Made by a program: the position numbers and the translations under genes
Source of the DNA: an uncultured Collinsella sp.
Lineage (GTDB): Bacteria > Actinomycetota > Coriobacteriia > Coriobacteriales > Coriobacteriaceae
Assembly (NCBI GenBank): GCA_958447915.1
Contig: CAUDCB010000034.1
Location: 1-14,864 of the forward strand
Reading direction: 5' to 3'
DNA: 14,864 nt
In this document: positions 6,063 through 13,509 of the stretch, in pieces
Layout of the letters: every line of letters starts with the position of its first letter
Numbering within the stretch: position 1 is the stretch's first letter
The notes under the pieces: generated by a model
Told to the model about the DNA's origin: nothing
Databases searched by the model: none
What the model saw: the letters and a program-made list of their open reading frames with translations, nothing else

Positions 6063-7073
6063 CTAGATTTCGCGCACGCTCTGGCGCTCGACAAAATAGG
6101 TCGATACGGCCGTTTTGCAGGTATAGCTCTTGGGATTGCGGATGTTGCCCACCAGGCGGCGCACCGCGATCTCGCCCACCTCGTGCTTGGGAACGTGCAC
6201 CGTGGTGAGCGGCGGGTTGGAGAAGGCACCCAGAGATAGGTCGTCAAAGCCGATGATCGAGACATCGTCGGGCACACGTATGCCGTGCTCGTTGAGCGCG
6301 CGCATGGCACCCACGGCGAGCACGTCGTTCTCGGCAAAGAAAGCCGTCGGCAGGTCGTCGTGCGAGACGCTGTCGAGCCACACGCCCATGTCGCGATAGG
6401 CACCCTCGAGCGTGGTGCCCAACGTGACACGCCATGCCGGATTGGCCTCGAGGCCCGCGTCCTCAAGCGCTTGGCGATAGCCGCGCTCGCGATCCTTAAA
6501 GTTGCGAATACGAAGGTCGCCCGCCAGATAGCCGATCTGCTTGTGGCCTTTCTCGATAAGGTAGTCCACGGCGCGCAGCACCGAATCGGTGTTGGCAATG
6601 ACCACGGCGTCGAAATACTGGCGATCGCTCCAGCCATCGAGCACAATCAGGTGGGCGGCGGCGTTAGCGAACAGGGCGTAGTCCTCCTCGCCCAACTCCG
6701 TACCCATTAGCACAATGGCGGCGGACGGATCGGCGATCAGGCCCTCGACCTGCGGGCGCACGGCGTCCAGGTCGCTAAAGTCGAGCGAGACAAAGCTCGT
6801 GCTCATGCCGTGGCGACGCGCCTGACGCTCCACGCCCTCAATAACCGCGGGATGGAAGGTGCTCTCGTCCAGGATGGCACCCGTCTTGCGCGCAAGCACG
6901 AACTGGATACTCTCGAGCTGCGTCGACTGCTGGTATCCGAGCGATTGTGCGCACTCCAGGATGACCTTGGCGGTCTCCTCGCTCACGCTGCGCTTGCGGT
7001 TGAGCGCGTTGGACACGGTCGCAGGCGAAAAACCGGTGATGCGGCTGATCTCGCGAACACTTGCTTTAGCCAT
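6063..7073 (-). CDS. LacI-family transcriptional regulator
   Basis: A 336-residue repressor of normal LacI/GalR length. The N-terminus is a classic helix-turn-helix and hinge: VREISRITGFSPATVSNALN (residues 6-25) followed by VSEETAKVILECAQSLGY. A periplasmic-binding-protein-like sugar-sensing domain fills the rest, with IGYLAGDLRIRNFKDRERGY, FAENDVLAVGAMRALNEHG and IPDDVSI-type VPDDVSIIGFDDL signatures. The ATG at 7073 is preferred: an upstream in-frame ATG at 7154 would put 27 unrelated residues before the DNA-binding helix. Its ribosome site (AGGGGG) is weak. It lies immediately upstream of the isomerase operon, and the two leaders share short motifs, so it most likely controls that operon and itself. 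The effector is unknown. Confidence 0.93.
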   Translation of the reverse strand: MAKASVREISRITGFSPATVSNALNRKRSVSEETAKVILECAQSLGYQQSTQLESIQFVLARKTGAILDESTFHPAVIEGVERQARRHGMSTSFVSLDFSDLDAVRPQVEGLIADPSAAIVLMGTELGEEDYALFANAAAHLIVLDGWSDRQYFDAVVIANTDSVLRAVDYLIEKGHKQIGYLAGDLRIRNFKDRERGYRQALEDAGLEANPAWRVTLGTTLEGAYRDMGVWLDSVSHDDLPTAFFAENDVLAVGAMRALNEHGIRVPDDVSIIGFDDLSLGAFSNPPLTTVHVPKHEVGEIAVRRLVGNIRNPKSYTCKTAVSTYFVERQSVREI

Positions 7074-7156
7074 TGTTCCCCCTAGTAACGGTCGCGGTCG
7101 AGCATCGTGGCCTGACCGCCCCGTGACTCGATAACTAAACGACCGCAAATTCAATC

Positions 7157-7202
7157 TAAACAGAATAGTAAATGTTTAATAGCTAGTTTAGCCTGTTGTC
7201 AA
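7157..7202 (-). promoter_or_regulatory. Promoter and probable autoregulatory operator of the LacI gene
   Basis: A perfect TTGACA -35 (7197-7202 on the minus strand), 15-nt spacer and TATTAA -10 (7176-7181) point toward the LacI gene; the spacer is short. Overlapping and just past the -10 are TAAACAGA (7157-7164) and TAAATGTTT (7169-7177), which give an inverted TAAAC-N12-GTTTA. Both short words recur in the isomerase operon leader. Binding here would block the regulator's own transcription. Confidence 0.55.
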
Positions 7203-7250
7203 GCAAAGTGGTGCGACTATTCCCCCAACGGGCACATTTACTCGGTAGCT

Positions 7251-7289
7251 AAAAAAGCCCCGTCCCAAATTGACTACATGGGGCGGGGC
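7251..7289 (-). terminator. Intrinsic terminator of the ribokinase-nucleoside hydrolase operon
   Basis: On the minus strand GCCCCGCCCC (7289-7280) pairs with GGGACGGGGC (7266-7257), ten pairs with one mismatch, a 13-nt loop and then six T residues (7256-7251). It begins 11 nt after the hydrolase stop. Confidence 0.85.
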
Positions 7290-7300
7290 GTGAAAAACAT

Positions 7301-8275
7301 TTAGCCCAGGACGCGGGCCATACGCGCCTTGAACTCGGACAGAAAGCGCGGGGCGTCGACGGTCAGCGCCACGAGTGCGCTCTTGTCGGGATCGGCCACA
7401 CGGCGCTCATCGCAGATGGTGCGGCCGCGATACTCGCCAAGCAGGTCGATGCGCAAGTTACAGCCGAGCGCGCCCACGAGCGTGGGGTCAATCGCCACGG
7501 CGACGGCAAGCGGATCGTGCAGCGCGCAGCCACCCAGGTAGGAGGCGTTCATCTCGTACGAGCCAATGTAGTGCTCCACCATGCTCGCAAACGCGCAACC
7601 GGCCATGGTGCCCGAGCCCGTCCAGCCGGCAATGTCGCGACGCGTGAGCACCACGCGATGCGTCACATCCAGCCCCACCATAGTGAGCTTGCGGCCCGAA
7701 CGCAGCACGGCATCGGCCGCCTCGGGATCACTTGCCATGTTGGCCTCGGCGCCCGCGCTCACGTTTCCGGGCACGGTGAGCGCACCGCCCATCACGACCA
7801 CGCGACCGATAGACATCATCGCCGCCGCATCGCGCTCCAAGGCAAGTGCCAGGTTGGAGAGCGGGCCGGTCGCAACGTAGACCAGATTGGGACCATAGGT
7901 GCGCGCAGCATCAATCAGGTAATCGACCGCCGCGTTACCGTCGGCCGACGTCGCCCCCACCGGCTCGTACGGCGACGCGGGCACGCTCGCCCCGCCAATG
8001 CCGTTCTTGCCGTGAATGAGCGTGGTGGACGCCGGCGGTGTATAGGGCTCAGTCGCCTTAATGGGACGATCGGCGCCCAGGTACACCGGCACCTCGGGAC
8101 GACCCAACAGGTCGAGCACCGCCAGGCAGTTGTGCGCCGATTGCTCGACGCGCACGTTGCCAAAGCACGTGGTGATGCCCACGAGCTCCACCTCGGGGCT
8201 CGCGATGGCATAGGCCAGCGCCATCGCATCGTCCACACCCATATCCAGATCAAGGATCAGCTTCTTGGTTGCCAT
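7301..8275 (-). CDS. Inosine/uridine-preferring nucleoside hydrolase family protein
   Basis: A 324-residue enzyme of usual family length that hydrolyses the N-glycosidic bond of ribonucleosides to free base and ribose. The calcium- and ribose-binding N-terminal motif is LDLDMGVDDAMAL (residues 8-20), with Asp9, Asp15 and Asp16 kept but Met12 in place of the usual Pro. ATGPLSNLALAL (135-146), AEANMASDPEAADAVL (176-191) and LHDPLAVAV (252-260, with the late Asp ligand) complete the active-site set. GGAG lies 9 nt before the ATG. It follows the ribokinase by 30 nt in one operon, whose pairing implies that the ribose released is phosphorylated at once. The nucleoside preference cannot be told from sequence. 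Confidence 0.92.
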   Translation of the reverse strand: MATKKLILDLDMGVDDAMALAYAIASPEVELVGITTCFGNVRVEQSAHNCLAVLDLLGRPEVPVYLGADRPIKATEPYTPPASTTLIHGKNGIGGASVPASPYEPVGATSADGNAAVDYLIDAARTYGPNLVYVATGPLSNLALALERDAAAMMSIGRVVVMGGALTVPGNVSAGAEANMASDPEAADAVLRSGRKLTMVGLDVTHRVVLTRRDIAGWTGSGTMAGCAFASMVEHYIGSYEMNASYLGGCALHDPLAVAVAIDPTLVGALGCNLRIDLLGEYRGRTICDERRVADPDKSALVALTVDAPRFLSEFKARMARVLG

Positions 8276-8305
8276 TGTTCTACTCCGCTTCTCCGTCTTT
8301 ATCGT

Positions 8306-9268
8306 TTAACCAAACCAATGTTCAACTTCGGCGCGCGTGGGAATCGATTGCTGAGCGCCCAGACGCGACACCGTCACCGCCGAGGCGCGAGCGCCCGCGA
8401 CCATGCACTCAAAGAGCGGCAAACCCTCTAGACGAGCCGCCGCCAACGCGCCGATAAACGTATCGCCGGCCGCCGTGGTGTCGACCACCGACCTCGAAAG
8501 CGCCGGCATGTGCAGCAGCTCGCCGTCATCACCGAGCGTAACCGAGCCGGCACCGCCCAGCGTAATGACCGCGGCGCCAGCGCCTTTGCCGAGCAGAGCG
8601 TTGAGCGCTTCGACACAACTCGCGTCATCTGTGGGCAGAATGCCCGTCAGCGCCTGGCATTCGGTCTCGTTGGGGCAAACCAAGTCGACCGCAGGCCACA
8701 CTCCCGCCGGTAGATCGCAGGCCGGCGCGGGGTTAAAGACCGTATAGAACCCCAGCTCGTGAGCGCAAACAAGCGCCTTGGCAGTCGCCACGAGGTCACA
8801 TTCGCCCTGGGCGATAAAGACGCTTCCGGCAGCCGGGGCAATCTCTCTGGCGCCTCCGTCGAGCCCGTCGGCCACCAGGTGCCTCAGCGCACAGGCCACA
8901 TCATCGCCTGTAAGCGCATGGTTGGCACCCGGCGACAGCACGATACGGTTGTCGCTCTCGCAGCGGATGATGGTCGCCGTGCCCGTCTCCACGTCGTCGC
9001 GCCGCGCCACGAACTCAACGCCCACGCCGGCATCCCGAAGTCCCGCCACCAGCGCATCGCCAAACGCATCGCGCCCGACCGCGCCGATCATGCACGTGCG
9101 CGCACCCATGCGCGCGGCGGCGACGGCCTGGTTAGCGCCCTTACCACCGGCATTGGTGATAAAACCGCTGCCACCGACGGTCTCGCCCGCGCGCGGCATG
9201 CGCTCGCACGCCACCGAAAGGTCCATGTTCATGCTGCCGAACACCGCAACAATGCCGTTGTCTGCCAT
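8306..9268 (-). CDS. rbsK: Ribokinase (PfkB family)
   Basis: A 320-residue PfkB-family sugar kinase that phosphorylates D-ribose to D-ribose 5-phosphate. FGSMNMDLSV (10-19), TNAGGKGANQAVAAARMG (38-55), VFNPAPA (177-183), PNETECQALTG (199-209) and the ATP/catalytic DTTAAGDTFIGAL (263-275; catalytic base Asp269) match ribokinase well. The ATG at 9268 is chosen because GAGGAGG lies 5 nt upstream; the frame stays open to 9301, but that start has no such site. It is first in an operon with the nucleoside hydrolase, so its ribose probably comes from nucleoside breakdown and not from a dedicated ribose importer, none of which is present. Deoxyribokinase activity is a less likely alternative. Confidence 0.92.
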   Translation of the reverse strand: MADNGIVAVFGSMNMDLSVACERMPRAGETVGGSGFITNAGGKGANQAVAAARMGARTCMIGAVGRDAFGDALVAGLRDAGVGVEFVARRDDVETGTATIIRCESDNRIVLSPGANHALTGDDVACALRHLVADGLDGGAREIAPAAGSVFIAQGECDLVATAKALVCAHELGFYTVFNPAPACDLPAGVWPAVDLVCPNETECQALTGILPTDDASCVEALNALLGKGAGAAVITLGGAGSVTLGDDGELLHMPALSRSVVDTTAAGDTFIGALAAARLEGLPLFECMVAGARASAVTVSRLGAQQSIPTRAEVEHWFG

Positions 9269-9330
9269 GGAAACCTCCTCGTCTGCAGGCCTTACGCCCA
9301 CCGTCGGCGTCGATCGTGCGCTCTCGCACC

Positions 9331-9360
9331 TCTATAACTTTAGTTCACTTTGATGTGAAC
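9331..9360 (-). promoter_or_regulatory. Ribokinase operon promoter with overlapping palindromic operator
   Basis: On the minus strand TTCACA (9359-9354), a 17-nt spacer and TATAGA (9336-9331) form a good sigma70-type promoter 63 nt before the ribokinase ATG. A palindrome, GTTCAC-TTTGAT-GTGAAC (9343-9360), with perfect 6-bp arms lies over the -35 and upstream spacer, the position of a repressor site. It does not resemble the TAAAC sites near the LacI gene, so a different regulator is likely. Confidence 0.65.
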
Positions 9361-9408
9361 GCACCCTTGAGGTTGCGCCAGCAGCAAGCATTCACAGGAG
9401 CAGGCAGC

Positions 9409-9414
9409 TACAAT
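9409..9414 (+). promoter_or_regulatory. Possible -10 element for the acyltransferase gene
   Basis: TACAAT lies 39 nt before the ATG at 9454 and matches five of six bases of the -10 consensus. No good -35 lies at the right distance, so the call is weak. The gene is divergent from the ribokinase operon. Confidence 0.25.
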
Positions 9415-9453
9415 GAATATGTGCCGATTATTCTCGTCATTGGATGATGTTTT

Positions 9454-11697
9454 ATGGAGCAATTCCCACAATCGAGCCCACGCGGCCCGCGCCGCGCGCC
9501 TGATAACGAGGCGCCGCACGAACGCCCGCACGCCGACCGCCGCACCGGCGAGTCGCGACGCGGCCCGAGCCCGCATCGAACGCCCACCAACAAGGGTGCC
9601 TATGCAGCCAAGACCAACACCGGCGCCACACGCTCGTCCGCTACCGACCAGCAGGCGACCGCTCGCCCCAAATCTCGTTACATTCCTGCGCTCGACGGTC
9701 TGCGTACGCTCGCCGTCGTCGCGGTGGTGCTCTATCATCTCAACCTCACGTGGGCTCAGGGCGGCCTGCTCGGCGTCACGATCTTCTTTGTGCTTTCGGG
9801 CTATCTGATCACGCGCTTGCTGCTCAACGAAGTCGCTAGGACCGGCCGCATCGACCTTAAGAGCTTCTGGATTCGCCGCATCCGTCGCCTGGTCCCTGCC
9901 GTGGTAACGGTAGTGTTCGTGACCTGCGCGCTGTGCACCATCTTTAACCACGTGATGCTCACCAAGATGCGCCCCGACATCCTACCGTCGCTGCTGTTCT
10001 TCAACAACTGGTGGCAGATTGCCCAAAACGTCTCGTACTTCAATGCCCTGGGCGACCCCTCGCCGCTCACGCACTTTTGGTCGCTTGCCATCGAGGAACA
10101 GTTCTACCTGATTTGGCCGCCACTGCTGTTTGCCATGGTATCCATGCATGTGAGCAAGCCCAACACGCGCCGCGTGGTTCTGGGCCTTGCCGCGGCATCT
10201 GCCCTCGCCATGATGGTGCTTTACAACCCTGCCGCCGACCCCAGCCGCGTGTACTACGGCACCGACACCCGCGTGTTCTCGCTGCTGCTGGGCGCCTGGA
10301 TGGCCTTTATCCCCGATCGCGACCTGGCGCCGGTGCGTCTCGCACATCGTTTGGGGCTCAATCGCCTGGCTGGCGCCGCCAAGCACGGCAAAAACGCCGA
10401 GGGCAAGTCTGGCGAGAAGGCCGACGAAGCAGCCGAGACCGCTCCGGCACAGCCGAGCGCCCTCGTGCGCTTTTGGTCCTCGCCCGCATCCATCGATGTG
10501 TTGGGCGTCGTGGGTCTGGTTGGCCTTGCCGCCATGGTCGCGCTCACCAACGGCTATACCGCGTTCCAGTATCGCGGCGGCACGCTGTTATGTTCCATCC
10601 TCACGCTCATGGTCATCGCGGCCTGCGTGCAGCCCCAGGGAATGGTTGCCCGCGCGCTGTCCGCCGAGCCGCTCGTGTGGGTTGGCAAGCGCTCGTACAG
10701 CATCTACCTGTGGCACTATCCTCTGCTGTTGCTCATGAACCCGGTCGCCAACATCAACGATACGCCCTGGTGGCAGTACATTTTGCAGGTGCTGCTGGTG
10801 GTCGCCGTAGCCGAGTGCTCCTATCGCTTTATCGAAACGCCGTTTAGGAAGGGCGCCTTCGGCCGCACCGTCGCCGAACTCCGCGATGGCACCACCACGC
10901 CCGCCAACTGGGCACGCGCGCACGTCCCTGTCTGCGCAGCCTGCGCTGTCGTGTTGGTCGTTGCACTGGGTGGCCTGATCTTTGTGCCCGAGACATCTGC
11001 GCTGAGCGGCGAGGGCGCCGAAGTTCTGAACAAGGAAGCCAAGAACACCGCGCCTACCGACCAGCAGGCGGCCGATGACACCGACAAGGACAACGACGGC
11101 TTCCCCGATGGCTCCTACGACCTGTTGATGATCGGTGACTCCGTGTCGCTGCGCGCCGTTGATTCCTTTGACGGCGTGTTCCCGCACAGCCATATCGATG
11201 CCGAAAAGGGACGCCAGTTTGATGCGGGCCGCGCGACATTTGAGGGCTATATCCAGCAGAACCTTGCCGGCAAGATCGTGGTCTTTGCCCTGGGCACCAA
11301 CGGTTTGGTAACGGACGCCCAGGTCGACGCGATCATGGCCGACGCCGGCGAGCAGCGTATCGTCGTGTTTGTAAACACGCGTAGCCCGCAGCCGTGGGTC
11401 GGGTCCACGAACCAGGCCATCGCCAACGCCGCCACGCGCTACAAGAATGTACGCGTTATCGACTGGTACGGGTACAGTGCCAACCGCAACGACCTGTTCG
11501 ACGGCGACGGCACGCACCTGTCGACTACCGGCGTGACCGAGTACCTCAACCTGATCCACGATGCGGTCAAGAAAGACCTGCCCGTGCACCCCGAGGACCA
11601 CGTCAACGATCCGCAGCCAGCAGCCGTCAAATCCGCCGCCGACGCACTCGTCAATGCCCTCGCCTACAAGCCACACAAGCTGGGCACCGACAAGTAA
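9454..11697 (+). CDS. Membrane O-acyltransferase with C-terminal SGNH domain (OatA/OafA-like)
   Basis: A 747-residue two-domain protein. Residues 1-74 are a long, basic, Pro/Arg-rich and probably disordered cytoplasmic tail. Residues 75-465 form an acyltransferase-3 membrane domain: IPALDGLRTLAVVAVVLYHL (77-96, with the family His95), FFVLSGYLIT, RRIRRLVPAV and LTHFWSLAIEEQFYLIWP (205-222). About 295-340 is a charged insert. After a last helix (492-511) and an acidic linker comes an extracellular SGNH hydrolase domain: MIGDSVS (559-565, nucleophile Ser563), ALGTNG (612-617) and DGDGTHLS (683-690, Asp685 and His688). This is the OatA layout, which moves acetyl groups onto peptidoglycan or surface glycans; the acceptor is unknown. 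GGATGA, a weak ribosome site, precedes the ATG. Confidence 0.92.
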   Translation: MEQFPQSSPRGPRRAPDNEAPHERPHADRRTGESRRGPSPHRTPTNKGAYAAKTNTGATRSSATDQQATARPKSRYIPALDGLRTLAVVAVVLYHLNLTWAQGGLLGVTIFFVLSGYLITRLLLNEVARTGRIDLKSFWIRRIRRLVPAVVTVVFVTCALCTIFNHVMLTKMRPDILPSLLFFNNWWQIAQNVSYFNALGDPSPLTHFWSLAIEEQFYLIWPPLLFAMVSMHVSKPNTRRVVLGLAAASALAMMVLYNPAADPSRVYYGTDTRVFSLLLGAWMAFIPDRDLAPVRLAHRLGLNRLAGAAKHGKNAEGKSGEKADEAAETAPAQPSALVRFWSSPASIDVLGVVGLVGLAAMVALTNGYTAFQYRGGTLLCSILTLMVIAACVQPQGMVARALSAEPLVWVGKRSYSIYLWHYPLLLLMNPVANINDTPWWQYILQVLLVVAVAECSYRFIETPFRKGAFGRTVAELRDGTTTPANWARAHVPVCAACAVVLVVALGGLIFVPETSALSGEGAEVLNKEAKNTAPTDQQAADDTDKDNDGFPDGSYDLLMIGDSVSLRAVDSFDGVFPHSHIDAEKGRQFDAGRATFEGYIQQNLAGKIVVFALGTNGLVTDAQVDAIMADAGEQRIVVFVNTRSPQPWVGSTNQAIANAATRYKNVRVIDWYGYSANRNDLFDGDGTHLSTTGVTEYLNLIHDAVKKDLPVHPEDHVNDPQPAAVKSAADALVNALAYKPHKLGTDK

Positions 11698-11720
11698 CAC
11701 GCGGCCAAATCTGCTTCCAC

Positions 11721-11758
11721 CCGCAGGGGGCGTCGGCCGTGGCCGACGCCCCCTGCGG
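11721..11758. repeat. Perfect GC-rich palindrome, 18-bp arms
   Basis: Arms 11721-11738 (CCGCAGGGGGCGTCGGCC) and 11741-11758 are exact reverse complements, separated only by GT. It starts 23 nt after the acyltransferase stop and probably protects or ends that transcript, but no T run follows on either strand, so it is not a standard intrinsic terminator. Confidence 0.85.
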
Positions 11759-11928
11759 CAGTTAGGGACGCTCCTTTTGCACCGGCACCTTGAGGCACTT
11801 CTGGCGCAGCCAATGAAGACCTCTAGAGATGAATTTCAAGCCGCTCCGCCGCTCCAGGCATCGTTTCCGCGCCTCGCGCCTGCCCCAAATCAAAACAAGC
11901 CCTTTTCGCCGCAACCTCAAAGGTCTGT
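11759..11928. other. Non-coding stretch, no gene recognised
   Basis: Two overlapping minus-strand frames of about 60 codons cross this segment. They are rich in Arg and Cys, have no ribosome site and no recognisable domain, so I treat them as chance. A faint minus-strand signal, CAAAAGGAGCGTCCC then a stop, near 11764-11778, could be part of a dispersed intergenic repeat, but this cannot be tested here. Confidence 0.4.
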
Positions 11929-12154
11929 GGGCAAAAAAGGGCAAATATGAGTACTGTTACCATTTTAGTAGCAGGCAAAACCGCCCAAAATGACGTCCGA
12001 GCAACCCCCACAACCCCCTAAAGCAGCCAACCTGACTTGTTTAAGGTGTATTGGAGCCAATTTTAATGAACATACTATAGGTTATGTTCATTATCTTCTT
12101 GACCGTAAATGCCATCAGTCTAGCAACAGTACTCATATTTGGCATTTTTTGCCC
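11929..12154. repeat. 226-bp AT-rich element with 30-bp terminal inverted repeats (MITE-like candidate)
   Basis: The left end (11929-11958) reads GGGCAAAAAAGGGCAAATAT and continues GAGTACTGTT. The right end (12125-12154), reverse complemented, reads GGGCAAAAAATGCCAAATAT and continues GAGTACTGTT. They match at 28 of 30 positions. The interior is far richer in AT than the flanking genome, encodes no transposase, and contains an 11-bp-arm palindrome. No flanking target duplication is evident. A non-autonomous mobile element or a structured regulatory repeat are both possible. The word GGGCAAAAAA also appears at 12182-12191 in the neighbouring terminator. Confidence 0.6.
12064..12093. repeat. 11-bp-arm palindrome inside the inverted-repeat element
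   Basis: TAATGAACATA (12064-12074) and TATGTTCATTA (12083-12093) are exact reverse complements with an 8-nt spacer. It could be an operator or an RNA hairpin; no gene start lies next to it. Confidence 0.7.
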
Positions 12155-12184
12155 ATCGTTATATAACTGACCCCCTGTAGCGGG

Positions 12185-12216
12185 CAAAAAAGAGGCCGCA
12201 GCCCATGGCCGCGGCC
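12185..12216 (-). terminator. Intrinsic terminator of the magnesium-transport operon
   Basis: On the minus strand GGCCGCGGCC (12216-12207) pairs with GGCTGCGGCC (12203-12194), ten pairs with one G-T wobble and a 3-nt loop, followed by TC and six T residues. It starts 23 nt past the Nramp stop. Confidence 0.88.
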
Positions 12217-12238
12217 CGCTCGAAACCCAAAAGAGGCG

Positions 12239-13501
12239 CTACGCGCTGTAGCCCATCGCTTGCAGCACAGACATGACGACCGTCAGCACCGTAATCACGC
12301 CGATAGTCGCCCAAGTGAGCACGTTCCACACGCGGCCGTTGCGGTTGGCGCCCATAATGTGGCGATCAGCCGCGATAACCACCTGGAATACCAAGACTAC
12401 GGGCAGCAGCACGCCGTTGATGACCTGCGAGGTCATCATAATCTGGAACAAATCGACGCCGGGCATGAGCACCAACACGGCAGAAATGCCGATGATGGCC
12501 GTAATGATGCCGCGATAAACCGGAGCCTCATCCCAGCTGCGATCGGCGCCGCGCTCCCAGCCAAAAGCCTCGCAAATGGCGCTCGACGTAACACCCGGCA
12601 GCACGCAGGCAGCCAAAAAGCTCGCTGCGACCAGGCCCGAGGCAAACAGCACCGTGGACCACTGGCCCGCGATGGGCTCCAGCGCGCGGGCGGCATCGGC
12701 GGCATCGCTAATCTGAATACCCGCCGGGAACAGCACCGTACCGGTCGTGATGATAATGAAGCCCGCAATGATATCAGCAGCAATCGAGCCGCTCACGGTA
12801 TCAATACGCTGCAGCACGATATCGTCCTCGCCCGCATTTTTATCAACCACGTTGTTCTGCGCCAAGAAAATCATCCACGGTGCGATGGTGGTACCGATTG
12901 TTGCGACCACGAGCGACACGTAGCTGGGGTCGTTTTGAATATTGGGGACGACCAAGTCGACCGCGACCTCGCCCCAGTTGGGGCCTGCCATAAACGCGGC
13001 AACGATATAGGTCACGAACACGCAGCTTACCAGCAGCAAAATCTTCTCGATGCGCTGGAAACTGCCCGACATGGTAAGCATCCACACCAGCAGCGCCACG
13101 AGCGGCACCGAGATGCTCGCCGGAACGCCAAACAGGGCAAGACCACTCGCGATACCCGCGAACTCCGAGATGGTCACCGCCGTGTTGGCGATCAATAGCG
13201 CTGCCATGGCCAGCACGCTCTTGCGCACGCCAAAGCGCTCGCGAATGAGCGACGCCAAGCCCTTACCCGTGACGCATCCGCAGCGCGCCGCGGTCTCCTG
13301 CGTCACGATGAGCAGCACGGTCATGACGGGAAGCATCCAGAGCATCTTGTAGCCATAGCTGGCGCCCGCGCTGGAATACGTGGCGATACCGCCGGCGTCA
13401 TTACCCGAAAGCGCCGCCAGCAGACCGGGGCCCATAGCGCCAAAGATGGCGGCGATGGTCAGCTTTTGCTTGGTGCTCCCCTTTTGCTTCGTGTTTTGCA
13501 C
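12239..13501 (-). CDS. Nramp/SLC11-family transporter, probable magnesium-type (NRMT)
   Basis: About 420 residues with roughly 11 hydrophobic segments in the Nramp fold. The first helix is GPGLLAALSGNDAGGIATYS (24-43): the metal-binding DPGN of classic manganese/iron transporters is DAGG here, keeping only Asp35. In helix 6 the usual A-x-x-M-P-H becomes TTIAPW (204-209), with Ala207 in the place of the metal-binding Met. Loss of that soft sulfur ligand marks the NRMT clade, characterised from Eggerthella lenta as magnesium transporters. The adjacent MgtE_N/CBS gene supports this. I chose the GTG at 13501, with AGGTGG upstream and 8 nt after the preceding stop. The ATG at 13564 would overlap the upstream gene by 55 nt and add non-family residues. 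Confidence 0.82.
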   Translation of the reverse strand: MQNTKQKGSTKQKLTIAAIFGAMGPGLLAALSGNDAGGIATYSSAGASYGYKMLWMLPVMTVLLIVTQETAARCGCVTGKGLASLIRERFGVRKSVLAMAALLIANTAVTISEFAGIASGLALFGVPASISVPLVALLVWMLTMSGSFQRIEKILLLVSCVFVTYIVAAFMAGPNWGEVAVDLVVPNIQNDPSYVSLVVATIGTTIAPWMIFLAQNNVVDKNAGEDDIVLQRIDTVSGSIAADIIAGFIIITTGTVLFPAGIQISDAADAARALEPIAGQWSTVLFASGLVAASFLAACVLPGVTSSAICEAFGWERGADRSWDEAPVYRGIITAIIGISAVLVLMPGVDLFQIMMTSQVINGVLLPVVLVFQVVIAADRHIMGANRNGRVWNVLTWATIGVITVLTVVMSVLQAMGYSA

Positions 13502-13509
13502 GCGACCAC

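Noticed and set aside
9343..9360. Reading the palindrome as a CRP-type site
   Set aside because: CRP sites are TGTGA-N6-TCACA; here the arms are in the opposite order (TTCAC-N6-GTGAA), so the match is only superficial.
9413..9808. Plus-strand frame starting at 9413 with AGGAG nearby
   Set aside because: The spacing from AGGAG to ATG is too long, and the product is a low-complexity Arg/Pro/Ala sequence overlapping the acyltransferase in another frame, whose frame has clear domains.
11762..12011. Two minus-strand frames of about 60 codons in the non-coding stretch
   Set aside because: No ribosome site, no recognisable domain, overlapping each other, and one runs into the inverted-repeat element. 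They are more likely chance or repeat-derived.
11948..12142. Two inward-facing mini-frames starting MSTV (24 and 31 codons) at the ends of the inverted-repeat element
   Set aside because: The shared start follows simply from the inverted repeat, there is no clear ribosome site, and the sequences diverge immediately. Noted only as part of the repeat.
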